From Xanthobacter autotrophicus (lineage in GTDB: Bacteria; Pseudomonadota; Alphaproteobacteria; Rhizobiales; Xanthobacteraceae): a stretch of DNA of 64,000 nt. The notes beneath the pieces were generated by a model. The model searched no databases. It saw nothing but the letters and a program-made list of their open reading frames with translations, and had not been told where the DNA came from. The stretch is from positions 248,001-312,000 of the forward strand of contig NZ_VAUP01000022.1 in NCBI RefSeq assembly GCF_005871085.1. The letters run 5' to 3'. Positions 51,474 to 59,648 of this stretch are shown here, piece after piece (within the stretch, counting starts at the first letter, position 1; each line of letters starts with the position of its first letter). The translations under genes and the position numbers were made by a program.

Positions 51474-52230
51474 GAAGATCCTCGCCGCCGCCGTTCTCGC
51501 CGGAGCCCTGGCCGCGACCGGCATTGCCGTGGCCGACCCCCAGCCGGCGGCCAAGGCAGCCGCGACCAAAGGCGAGAAGGACAAGGCCCGGCAGGCGGTG
51601 AACGTGCTGACACCGGCCGGGGCGAGCGCGCCAGCCGGCAAGACGCCCATCGCCCTCGGCCGCCCCGCGCTGCCAGAGGAGATCGCCGCCTGGAACATCG
51701 ACGTGCGCGCCGATGGCGAGGGCCTGCCCCCGGGCAAGGGCTCGGTGAAGGAGGGCGAGGAGTTGTTCCTCCAGAACTGCGCCACCTGTCACGGCGAGTT
51801 CGGCGAAGGCGCGGGACGTTGGCCGGTGCTCGCCGGCGGGCGCGGCACGCTGAAATCCGAGCGGCCGGAGAAGACCATCGGCTCCTTCTGGCCCTATGCG
51901 TCCACGGTCTATGACTACGTCCATCGCGCCATGCCATTCGGCAGCAACATGACGCTGTCTGCTGACCAGACCTATGCCATCGTCGCCTATTTGCTGAACC
52001 TCAATGATCTTGTTCCCGAAAACTACGTGCTCTCCAAGGAGAACTTCTCCAAGGTCGACCTGCCCAACGAGGCAAATTTCTTCGACGATGATCGCGAGAC
52101 CTCAGAAAAGGCCTTCTGGAAAACAAATCCCTGCATGAAGGAGTGCAGCGGGGAGGTCCATGTCACCGCCCGCGCCCAGATCCTCAACGTGACCCCCGAC
52201 GGTGATCCGCCCAAGGGCGACCTGGAGTGA
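51457..52230 (+). CDS. soxD: Sulfur dehydrogenase cytochrome subunit SoxD, short form
   Basis: A 257-residue cytochrome partner of SoxC. Start ATG 51457 lies inside soxC (17-bp overlap). The signal peptide is MWKSAEKILAAAVLAGALAA. One heme site is visible, NCATCHGEFGEG (about residues 106-117), with methionine ligand candidates in HRAMPFGSNMTL. Diheme SoxD of Paracoccus is about 380 residues; this one lacks the second cytochrome domain, and the cysteines in NPCMKECSGEV do not form CXXCH. The small cytochrome gene immediately downstream may replace the missing domain. Confidence 0.9.
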   Translation: MWKSAEKILAAAVLAGALAATGIAVADPQPAAKAAATKGEKDKARQAVNVLTPAGASAPAGKTPIALGRPALPEEIAAWNIDVRADGEGLPPGKGSVKEGEELFLQNCATCHGEFGEGAGRWPVLAGGRGTLKSERPEKTIGSFWPYASTVYDYVHRAMPFGSNMTLSADQTYAIVAYLLNLNDLVPENYVLSKENFSKVDLPNEANFFDDDRETSEKAFWKTNPCMKECSGEVHVTARAQILNVTPDGDPPKGDLE

Positions 52231-52298
52231 GGGAAGGTGTCCCGGCAGATCCGTCCGGGACACCACACAGCCAACACCCAACGGAAAGGACGCGGAAC

Positions 52299-52694
52299 GT
52301 GCGAAGCACCATTTTGATCGCCCTCCTGCTTGCTGCCGCCGCTGCCCCGGCGCGCGCAGACCCGGACATCGCCAAGGGCGAAACGGCCTTCAAGAAATGC
52401 ATGGCCTGCCACGCCGTCGGCCCCGATGCGAAGGTGAAGGTCGGCCCGCCGCTGAACGGCATCGTCGGCGCCAAGTGGGCGCACTTCGAGGGCTATGCCT
52501 ATTCCGCCGACATCAAGGACGGCGCCGCCGCCGGCAAGGTTTGGGACGAGGCGACCCTCGACACCTACCTGACCAACCCCAAGACCCTCGCACCGAAGGG
52601 CAAGATGGCCTTCGCCGGCATCAAGAGCGAGGACGAGCGCCGCGACCTCATCGCCTTCCTCGCCCAGTTCAACACCGACGGCTCGAAGAAGTAG
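52299..52694 (+). CDS. Small class I cytochrome c
   Basis: A 131-residue periplasmic cytochrome similar to c2/c550. Start is GTG 52299 with AAAGGA nine bases upstream. Signal peptide RSTILIALLLAAAAAPARA. Heme site KKCMACHAVGPDA (about residues 36-48); the methionine ligand is expected in KGKMAFAGIKSEDERRDLIA. It follows soxD by 68 bp. It probably takes electrons from SoxCD, SoxXA or the flavoprotein downstream. It is not SoxE, which is diheme in Paracoccus. Confidence 0.88.
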   Translation: MRSTILIALLLAAAAAPARADPDIAKGETAFKKCMACHAVGPDAKVKVGPPLNGIVGAKWAHFEGYAYSADIKDGAAAGKVWDEATLDTYLTNPKTLAPKGKMAFAGIKSEDERRDLIAFLAQFNTDGSKK

Positions 52695-52744
52695 CGCCGC
52701 CCCTGCCGGTCCACGCCATTGCGGCGGGCCTCCGGCAGATGGCA

Positions 52745-52760
52745 CATTCGCACATACACG
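52745..52760. promoter_or_regulatory. Possible SoxR half-site before DsrE-like gene
   Basis: ATTCGCACAT (52745-52754) differs at one base from the ATTCGCATAT motif of the sox operators, 39 bp upstream of the DsrE-like start. There is no GAAT partner, so it is a weak candidate. Confidence 0.25.
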
Positions 52761-52792
52761 GCGCGCCAGACGCCGGATGACGGGAGGACACC

Positions 52793-53305
52793 ATGCCCCA
52801 TTTTGACCGCCGGGCCTTCCTCGGAACCATGGCGCTGGCCGGCGCGGCCGCCGTGCCGGTGGCGGCGCAGGCCGCGGGCGCCATCGACGCCAAGAACATC
52901 GTGAAGGAGGCGGACAACGCCTGCCTTTATCACTGTGACTATGGCGACCAGAACCGCTTCGCCCAGACCCTGAACAACATCTCCAACCACTATGCCGCCT
53001 ATGGCGCCGACCCGTTCGCGATTCAGCTGGCGCTGGTCGCCCACGCCGGCGGCGTGAAGTTCTTCCTGGATTCTCTTTCCGGCACCCAGTGGGAGAAGGA
53101 GACGCTGGACCCGACGTTCACCGAGAAGGTGGACGCGCTCTCGAAGAACGGGCTCAAGATCTACCTGTGCTCCCTCACCTTCGAGCGCAACAAGATCGAC
53201 AAGGAGAAGGCGCGCAAGGAGCCATACATCGTGTTCGTCCCCTCCGGCGTCGCCACCGTGGGCATGATGCAGAACAACGGGTTCGCCTACCTCAAGGTCG
53301 GCTGA
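52793..53305 (+). CDS. Tat-exported DsrE family protein
   Basis: A 170-residue protein with a twin-arginine signal (FDRRAFLGTMALAGAAAVPV) and a DsrE-fold domain (LALVAHAGGVKFFLDSLSG, then GLKIYLCSLTFERN, then VPSGVATVGMMQNNG). DsrE-family proteins bind or relay sulfane sulfur on a conserved cysteine, here in YLCSLTF (about residue 126). Being periplasmic, it is more likely a sulfur carrier or sensor next to the Sox system than the cytoplasmic DsrEFH. The flavoprotein gene starts 4 bp after its stop, so the two are coupled. Confidence 0.85.
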   Translation: MPHFDRRAFLGTMALAGAAAVPVAAQAAGAIDAKNIVKEADNACLYHCDYGDQNRFAQTLNNISNHYAAYGADPFAIQLALVAHAGGVKFFLDSLSGTQWEKETLDPTFTEKVDALSKNGLKIYLCSLTFERNKIDKEKARKEPYIVFVPSGVATVGMMQNNGFAYLKVG

Positions 53306-53309
53306 AAGC

Positions 53310-54584
53310 ATGTCTCCCGCCGGTTCCATCTCGCGGCGGGCCCTGCTGGGCGGGTCGGCGCTCGCGGCCGGAATGCTGCGGGCGCCCCGCGTCCTGGCGC
53401 AGGCGCGTCCGCGCGTCGTCGTCGTGGGCGGCGGCGCCGGCGGAGCGAGCGCGGCCCGCGCCCTCATCCGCGCCGGCACGGTGGAGGTCACCTTGGTGGA
53501 GCCGGAACCGCGCTATGTGGCGGTGTTCCATTCCAACCTCTGGCTCGGCGGCTTCATCACCGTCGACGCGTTGACCTTCGGCTATGAGGGCCTCGCGCGA
53601 GCGGGCGTGCGCATCATCCCCCAGGCCGCGGCGGCCATCGACCGCGAACGGCGTGAGGTGAGGCTCGCCGACGGCGACCGCATCCCCTATGACCGCCTCG
53701 TCCTCTCGCCCGGCATCGATCTTGAGTATGACAGCGTGCTCGGCTGGAGCCACGCCGCCGAGACGGTGATGCCGCATGCCTGGAAGGGGGGCCGGCAACT
53801 ACGCATCCTCAAGGACCGGCTTGATCAGGTGCCCGACGGCGGGCTCATCGTCATCGTCGCGCCGCCCAATCCGTTCCGCTGCCCGCCGGCGCCCTATGAG
53901 CGCGCCTCCATGATGGCGCACCGGCTGAAATCCACCGGGCGCGGCGACGCGCGCATCATCATCGTGGATCCCAAACCCAAATTCTCCATGCAGGGCCTCT
54001 TCCAGGAGGGCTGGGAGGCACATTATCCGGGCATGGTGGAATGGATGGCGCCGGACATCTCCGAGGGCCTCGTCTCGGTGGACCCGGCGACCGGGACCGT
54101 CGTCACCGGCTTCGAGACCTATCGCGACGCCGCGCTGGTCAACATCATCCCGGCCCAGAAGGCGGGCGCCATCGCGCGGACGGCAGGCCTCGCCGATGCT
54201 TCGGGCTGGTGTCCGGTGGAGCCCGCCTCCATGGCCTCGCTCCTGGATCCCGCCATCTTCGTGATCGGCGACGCGGCCATCGCCGGCGATATGCCCAAGT
54301 CCGCCTTCGCGGCCGGCAGCCAGGCCCAGGTGGCGGCGCGCGCCGTGCTGGCCGGACTGTTCCACGGCGCCGAGACCCCGGCCGCCTACGCCAGCACCTG
54401 CTGGAGCCTCATCGCCGCCGATGACGCGGTGAAGGTCAGCGGGCTCTACCGGCCGGTGGAGGGGCGCATCCGCGAGATCGAAGGCGCGGTCTCCCGGGCC
54501 GCCGAGCCACCCGCGCTGCGGCGGCGGCAGCAACAGGAGAACGCGGACTGGTACCGCGGCATGGTGGCTGACATGTTCGGCTGA
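53310..54584 (+). CDS. soxF: Flavocytochrome c sulfide dehydrogenase flavoprotein (SoxF type)
   Basis: A 424-residue exported flavoprotein. Twin-arginine signal SISRRALLGGSALAAGMLRA. FAD-binding GGGAGGASAARALI (about residues 40-53), and the redox cysteines typical of sulfide dehydrogenases in NPFRCPPAPYERAS (about 191) and STCWSLIAADD (about 367). With a heme subunit it would oxidise sulfide, or help reactivate Sox. The small cytochrome c two genes upstream may be that subunit. It is the last gene of the soxC-to-soxF string. Confidence 0.88.
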   Translation: MSPAGSISRRALLGGSALAAGMLRAPRVLAQARPRVVVVGGGAGGASAARALIRAGTVEVTLVEPEPRYVAVFHSNLWLGGFITVDALTFGYEGLARAGVRIIPQAAAAIDRERREVRLADGDRIPYDRLVLSPGIDLEYDSVLGWSHAAETVMPHAWKGGRQLRILKDRLDQVPDGGLIVIVAPPNPFRCPPAPYERASMMAHRLKSTGRGDARIIIVDPKPKFSMQGLFQEGWEAHYPGMVEWMAPDISEGLVSVDPATGTVVTGFETYRDAALVNIIPAQKAGAIARTAGLADASGWCPVEPASMASLLDPAIFVIGDAAIAGDMPKSAFAAGSQAQVAARAVLAGLFHGAETPAAYASTCWSLIAADDAVKVSGLYRPVEGRIREIEGAVSRAAEPPALRRRQQQENADWYRGMVADMFG

Positions 54585-54713
54585 GCGGAGGCGCCATCTG
54601 CTAAACATTAAATTATTTGAAATTAAATTTTATGAATGTATTTTGCCCTGTGTCGCAAGCAGGCCTGCGGTAGCGACGCCTGCGGTCACTGCGACGAGCA
54701 GGGAATTGGAAAC

Positions 54714-56405
54714 ATGAAGGTTGTGATCGTCGGCGGCGTCGCGGGTGGCGCCTCATGCGCGGCGCGCCTGCGCCGTCTGGATGAGCAGGCGCAGATCGTC
54801 ATGGTCGAGCGCGGACCCTACGTCTCCTATGCCAATTGCGGGCTGCCCTACCATGTCTCGGGCGTGATCGAGCAGGAATCCGCGCTGCTGGTGGCCAGCC
54901 CGCAGCTGTTTCGCACCAACTTCAACATCGATGTGCGGACCGGGTGCGAGGCCATCGCCATCTCCCGCGCGGACAAGACCGTCGCCCTGCGCGACGTGGC
55001 CACCGGCGACGTCGTTCACGAGCCCTACGACAAGCTGGTGCTCGCCCCCGGCGCCGCCTCCGTGCGTCCGCGCCTTCCCGGCGTCGACCTCCCCGGCATC
55101 TTCGAGGTGCGTACCGTGCCGGATGCGCGCGCCATTCGGGCATGGCTCAACCGCGAGACCGGGGCGCTGGCCGGCATGTACAGCTATTCCGGCACCCAGT
55201 TCGTCAAGCCGGAGCGCCGCGCCGTCGTGATCGGCGGCGGCTTCATCGGTCTGGAAATGGCGGAAAACCTCGCCCATGCGGGTCTGGACGTGACCCTGCT
55301 GGAGATGCAGGACCAGGTGCTGGCTCCGCTCGACCCGGAGATGGCGCGCCTGGTGGAGGAACATCTGGGGCGGCACGGCGTGCGGCTGGTGCTCGCCGAC
55401 GGCGTGGCCGCCTTCCGCGCGGTGGCAGGGGAAAGCCTGGAGGTCGATACCATTTCGGGCAGGACCTTTCCCGCAGACATCGCCATCCTGGCGCTGGGGG
55501 TCCGGCCGGACACGACCCTCGCCCGCGCCGCTGGCCTCGCCGTCGGCCCACGGGGCGGCATCAAGGTGGACGACAGCATGCACACGTCGGACCCCCATAT
55601 CCTGGCCGTGGGCGATGCGGTGGAGGTGGCGGATTACGTGACGGGGGAGGCGAGCCTCGTGGCCCTTGCCGGACCGGCCAACCGGCAGGGCCGCATCGCC
55701 GCCGATGTGATCGCTGGCCGTCCGTCCCGATTCCGGGGCAGCCAGGGCACGTCCATCATCGGTCTGTTCGGCGCTGCCGCCGCCTGGACCGGCGTGAGCG
55801 AGAAAACGCTGCAGCGGCGCGGCGACACGGATTACGAGAAAATCTACCTCTTCCCCAACTCCCGCGCCGGTTACTATCCCGGAGCGAAGATGCTCGGGAT
55901 GAAGGTGCTGTTCCGCCGCTCCGATGGTCGGCTGCTGGGGGTGCAGGCCTTCGGCGAGGATGGCCCGGCGGTGGACAAGCGCATCAGCACGCTCGCCATG
56001 GCCCTGCAGATGGGCGCAACGGTCTATGACCTGGAGGAGGCCGAGCTGTGTTACGCGCCGCAATTCGGCAGCGCGAAGGACCCGGTGAACTTCGCCGGCA
56101 TGGTGGCCGCCGACGTGCTGCGCGGCGACATGCCCCTCACCCATTGGGGCGTTGAGGACGGCGCCTTCCTCCTGGACGTGCGCCAGCCCGTTGAACTGAC
56201 GGTCGAGCATGTACAAGGCGCCGTGAACATTCCCCTGGGCGAGTTGCGCCAGCGTCTCGGGGAACTCCCCCGTGACCGCGACATCCATGTGATCTGCCGC
56301 TCCGCCCAGCGCGCGTATTACGCGACGCGCATTCTGATCCAGAACGGCTTCCGCGCCCGAAACATCTCCGGAGGCATGCTGTCGCGCGCGCTTTCGACCG
56401 GATGA
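54714..56405 (+). CDS. CoA-disulfide/persulfide reductase with C-terminal rhodanese domain
   Basis: A 563-residue FAD enzyme. The N-terminal 450 residues are a pyridine-nucleotide disulfide reductase: FAD site VVIVGGVAGGASCAARLRR, redox cysteine 42 in SYANCGLPYHVSG, NADH site VIGGGFIGLEMAENL and GVRPDTTLARAAGL. The last 100 residues are rhodanese-like with the loop VICRSAQRAYYATR (Cys about 528). This CoADR-RHD form reduces CoA persulfide or polysulfide. The start at ATG 54714 fits the family. It is cytoplasmic, so it would handle sulfane sulfur entering the cell from Sox or SoxT. An AT-rich promoter region precedes it. Confidence 0.9.
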   Translation: MKVVIVGGVAGGASCAARLRRLDEQAQIVMVERGPYVSYANCGLPYHVSGVIEQESALLVASPQLFRTNFNIDVRTGCEAIAISRADKTVALRDVATGDVVHEPYDKLVLAPGAASVRPRLPGVDLPGIFEVRTVPDARAIRAWLNRETGALAGMYSYSGTQFVKPERRAVVIGGGFIGLEMAENLAHAGLDVTLLEMQDQVLAPLDPEMARLVEEHLGRHGVRLVLADGVAAFRAVAGESLEVDTISGRTFPADIAILALGVRPDTTLARAAGLAVGPRGGIKVDDSMHTSDPHILAVGDAVEVADYVTGEASLVALAGPANRQGRIAADVIAGRPSRFRGSQGTSIIGLFGAAAAWTGVSEKTLQRRGDTDYEKIYLFPNSRAGYYPGAKMLGMKVLFRRSDGRLLGVQAFGEDGPAVDKRISTLAMALQMGATVYDLEEAELCYAPQFGSAKDPVNFAGMVAADVLRGDMPLTHWGVEDGAFLLDVRQPVELTVEHVQGAVNIPLGELRQRLGELPRDRDIHVICRSAQRAYYATRILIQNGFRARNISGGMLSRALSTG

Positions 56406-56829
56406 CCGCCTCGCCGCCCGGCGCAGCGTGATCCAACTCCGGGATGGGCGGCCTGAAGGCGCGAACCCCCCGGGCCCGGGGGCCGGGCTGTCCATTCTCC
56501 GAGGTGTACAGCCCGCCGACAGTGCAATGCTCGTGGCAATCCGCCGGATGTCCTTCGTCCCCCAAATGAGGGATGCAGAGCGGACAAATTCTGCTTTCAT
56601 TGAAAAGCAGTAAGTCATTTGGCGGGGCCGGAATTGGCATTACCTGTCCGGACAGTTGCACGGGCCCTCGTTTCCCAATGGGCACCGGCTTCGCCCAATC
56701 CCAACCCTGGCCGCTCATCGGCTTGCTCCAAAGATGCCCGAGCTGGCCCTTACGTATGGACGGCGGCACGCCTGCGGCCCACAGTAGTGGCCTTATTCCA
56801 CGTTTCGGCGCGACGCGAAGGGGGCGGCG
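56406..56829. other. Non-coding gap before the MoxR cluster
   Basis: 424 bp. It contains small inverted repeats (CTGCTTT-AAAGCAG at 56591-56610 and a perfect palindrome TGTCCGGACA at 56645-56654) but no convincing gene or RNA. It probably holds the promoter of the MoxR cluster, whose first gene begins at GTG 56830. Confidence 0.5.
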
Positions 56830-58497
56830 GTGCCAAGAGGACGGGGTACAGATAGCGCCCTTCTGATTGAGGAGCGGGCTGTCGGGATACATCTGGCGTA
56901 TCCTGGCAGCCAGCGGCTCGCGACTGGCATGCTGATCGCCAAAGACCTCGTCATGACGGCCCTTCACACCTTCGTTCGCCGCCGCGACGATGGAAGCTGC
57001 GAACACGTCGACCCCGACCTGCCGCAGGACTGGAGGATCCGGGTCGCCGTCGTTCCGCTGGCTGCCCGCCTGGGCGGGACCGCCCGGAAGGTGGAATGGA
57101 CCGAGGCCGAAATCCTGTGGCCGACGGAGCCGACGAGCTGGTTCGCCTGCGACCTTGCACTCCTCAAGCTCAAGGACTCGCCGTTCAAGGTCGCCCCGCT
57201 CGCCGTTGCCGCGACGGACGTGGATGAGATGGCTCTTCCCGCGCGCTTCATCGGCTTTCCGCTGGCGCAGGACGCCGCTGCGGACCAAGCCTCTGCAGGC
57301 GCTGCGGAGAACATGCCCGTCCCCATCGATCCTGACCTGCACTTCCTGACCGAGCTGGCGCTCTTCAGCGGCGAGCTGACCCTCCGCGACAAGGTGGAAA
57401 ACCGCCGGATCCTGACCGTGGCGGAAGGGGGCGACACGCCGCCGGGCATTTCAGGATCGGTGGTGCTGCGCATCGAACGGCCCCACCCGCCAAGCATCGT
57501 CGGGGTCGTTTCTGCCACATCGAGCCCCAGCTATGCGCAGCTCATGGAGAACCTCGGCCGCGACCACAGGAGCCTTGCCGTCGCCCTGCTCGGAGCCGCG
57601 CTGGAGGACCACGCCGACCTCGGCGGCATCCTGCGCGAACACGGCATCGCCCCGGCCGCCCACGCGAAGGCCCTCGCCCCGCCGGCGCTGATCGACCACG
57701 CCGCGCTCATCGACCGCAAGGAAACCTGCGAAGGCATCGCCTCCTCCATCGCCGGCGGCGGGCCTCCGCCGGGTCCCGCCGCGCCACGGGCGATCCTCAC
57801 GGTCGGCTACGTGGGCGAGGACGATCCCTACCGGGCGCTCCGCACCATCGCCAGCAAGCTGCCGGGAGCCCTGAAGGACGTCACGCGGCGGGGCGCGCCG
57901 GTGCCGACGGCCCATGTGGAGGCGAAGCCCCTCGTCATGCGGATGCCCCCCGGCCGGCTGTCGCGCAGCGACATCAACGGGCTGCTCAGCCACCTTGAGG
58001 GCGGGCTGGGAAGCGGCCCCGGCTCGGTCGTCGTCCCGATCATCGTCTCGGGGGAGATCGCCGGCCCGCAGGATGCGAGCGCCTGCCTGCGCGAGACCGC
58101 GGCTCTTCTTCAGGAACTGGCAGCCTTCACGGCCCCCCTCGTTCTGCTGCTGTTCCTCGAACGCGGCGCGCAGGCGACGCGCGGCGCCGTCATCCACGAC
58201 CGCCTTCGCGCCGGCGCAGCCGACAGTCTTGAGAACGCCCTGCGGTCCCTGGACTTCATGGGCGACCTCGAATGGATCGACGAGCACGCCATCGCCGATT
58301 GGGGCGCCACGCTGCTCCAGGTACCGGACATCGAGCGCTGGAGCCATCTTGTGGCGCCGCGCATCGACGAGCTGCGCGACCGGGTCTACCGCCTCTACGC
58401 CAACTGCCCGGAGGGGGCCAGGGCCTATCCGCGCCTCCGCCGGGTGTTGGAACTCATCGCCGAAATCCAGACATCGACCGTTGGGACGCGCCCATGA
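56830..58497 (+). CDS. Trypsin-like serine protease fused to uncharacterised C-terminal region
   Basis: A 555-residue cytoplasmic-type protein with no signal. The N-terminal 230 residues fit a trypsin-like protease: His46 in VMTALHTFV, Asp108 in FACDLALLKL and Ser208 in TPPGISGSVV, the latter aligning with GDSGGP. A further region (about residues 260-555) begins IDHAALIDRKETCEG and has no Walker motifs; it resembles inactive-STAND-type modules, though that is a guess. It starts at GTG 56830 with AAGGGGG upstream, and overlaps the MoxR gene by 4 bp (ATGA). It is the probable effector or sensor of the cluster. Confidence 0.7.
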   Translation: MPRGRGTDSALLIEERAVGIHLAYPGSQRLATGMLIAKDLVMTALHTFVRRRDDGSCEHVDPDLPQDWRIRVAVVPLAARLGGTARKVEWTEAEILWPTEPTSWFACDLALLKLKDSPFKVAPLAVAATDVDEMALPARFIGFPLAQDAAADQASAGAAENMPVPIDPDLHFLTELALFSGELTLRDKVENRRILTVAEGGDTPPGISGSVVLRIERPHPPSIVGVVSATSSPSYAQLMENLGRDHRSLAVALLGAALEDHADLGGILREHGIAPAAHAKALAPPALIDHAALIDRKETCEGIASSIAGGGPPPGPAAPRAILTVGYVGEDDPYRALRTIASKLPGALKDVTRRGAPVPTAHVEAKPLVMRMPPGRLSRSDINGLLSHLEGGLGSGPGSVVVPIIVSGEIAGPQDASACLRETAALLQELAAFTAPLVLLLFLERGAQATRGAVIHDRLRAGAADSLENALRSLDFMGDLEWIDEHAIADWGATLLQVPDIERWSHLVAPRIDELRDRVYRLYANCPEGARAYPRLRRVLELIAEIQTSTVGTRP

Positions 58498-59648
58498 CCA
58501 GCAAGCCGAAACTCGCCGCCTTCGAAGCCGCGCGCCGTCGGCCGTCGGGTGACGGCACCGAATGGCTGGTGCCCGAACTTCTGACCGAGGTGGACCTGCC
58601 CCTGCCCACCGTCGCCGCCAGCCTGGGAGACGGCGCCGGCGGCTCGACGGCCGGCGGCAAGCCCTATGTGTTCTCGCCGGAGCTGCTGTACGCCTTCAAG
58701 GCGGCGCTGCTGGTGGGGCAGCCCCTGCTGCTCACCGGCGAGCCGGGCGTGGGCAAGACCCAGGCCGGGCTCGCGCTCGCCGCGCGGCTCTGCATTCCCG
58801 TGGAGCGCTTCACCACCCGCTCGGTCACCGTCGCCGCCGACCTGCTCTATGGCATCGACGATATCCGCCGCTTCCGCGACAGCCACGGCGCCGGCCGTCG
58901 CGCGCTGCGCGACTACGTGACCCTGGGGCCCATCGCCCTCGCCGTCCTGCGCTCGCTCGGGCCGGCCTATGCGCTGGAGCCGGGCGTGTTTCGGGACGGC
59001 AACGGCATCGCCGCCACCGGCTGGGCGCAGCTCGGGGAGAATTTCGGTGTACCGGCCGGCCCCGTCACCCTCGGCCTGCTGTTTCCCGACGTGTTCGACG
59101 GCCTCACAGGCCCCGTGCGCACGCTGGTGGTGGTGGACGAGATCGACAAGGCGCCGCGCGACACGCCCAATGACCTGCTCGTCGAGTTCGAGGAGATGCG
59201 CCTCCATATCCGGGAGCTCGGCCTCCATCTCAAGGCGAACGCCGCGCACTGGCCCATCGTCGTGCTGACCGCCAATGCGGAGCGCGCGCTTCCCGAGACC
59301 CTGCTGCGGCGCTGCATCTTCCATACCCTCACGCTCTCCGACGCCACTTTGCGCGACATCATCGAGACGAACCTGCGCGACATCGAGATGGACGGCGGCC
59401 TCGTGGACCAGGCCCTGCTGCTGTTCCGCGAACTGCGTGATCCAACCTTCCACGCCGGGACCATGAGCCGACCGCCGAGCACCGCCGAATGTATCGCCGC
59501 CGTGCGCGCCATGCACCTGTGGTCACCGGTGCCCTCGCTCGCAGATCACGGCCTCCGCCAGGCCATGGCCATGGCCTTCGGCAAGACGCGGGCGGATTTC
59601 GCCATCTGCGAGCAGGCCATGGCGCGCCTGTGGGGAGCCCCCGCGTGA
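58494..59648 (+). CDS. MoxR-type AAA+ ATPase
   Basis: A 384-residue AAA+ ATPase. Walker A LLTGEPGVGKTQAGLALA (about residues 80-97), Walker B TLVVVDEIDKAPRD (about 215), sensor 1 IVVLTANAERALPETLLR, and the MoxR-type RRCIFHTL arginine finger region. MoxR proteins are chaperone-like ATPases that usually work with a von Willebrand A (vWA) protein. Start ATG 58494 overlaps the protease stop, and its stop overlaps the next start (GTGA). It is the central motor of the cluster. Confidence 0.88.
   Translation: MTSKPKLAAFEAARRRPSGDGTEWLVPELLTEVDLPLPTVAASLGDGAGGSTAGGKPYVFSPELLYAFKAALLVGQPLLLTGEPGVGKTQAGLALAARLCIPVERFTTRSVTVAADLLYGIDDIRRFRDSHGAGRRALRDYVTLGPIALAVLRSLGPAYALEPGVFRDGNGIAATGWAQLGENFGVPAGPVTLGLLFPDVFDGLTGPVRTLVVVDEIDKAPRDTPNDLLVEFEEMRLHIRELGLHLKANAAHWPIVVLTANAERALPETLLRRCIFHTLTLSDATLRDIIETNLRDIEMDGGLVDQALLLFRELRDPTFHAGTMSRPPSTAECIAAVRAMHLWSPVPSLADHGLRQAMAMAFGKTRADFAICEQAMARLWGAPA

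Noticed and set aside
52299-52694. SoxE
   Set aside because: SoxE of Paracoccus is diheme; this protein has one CXXCH and is only 131 residues.
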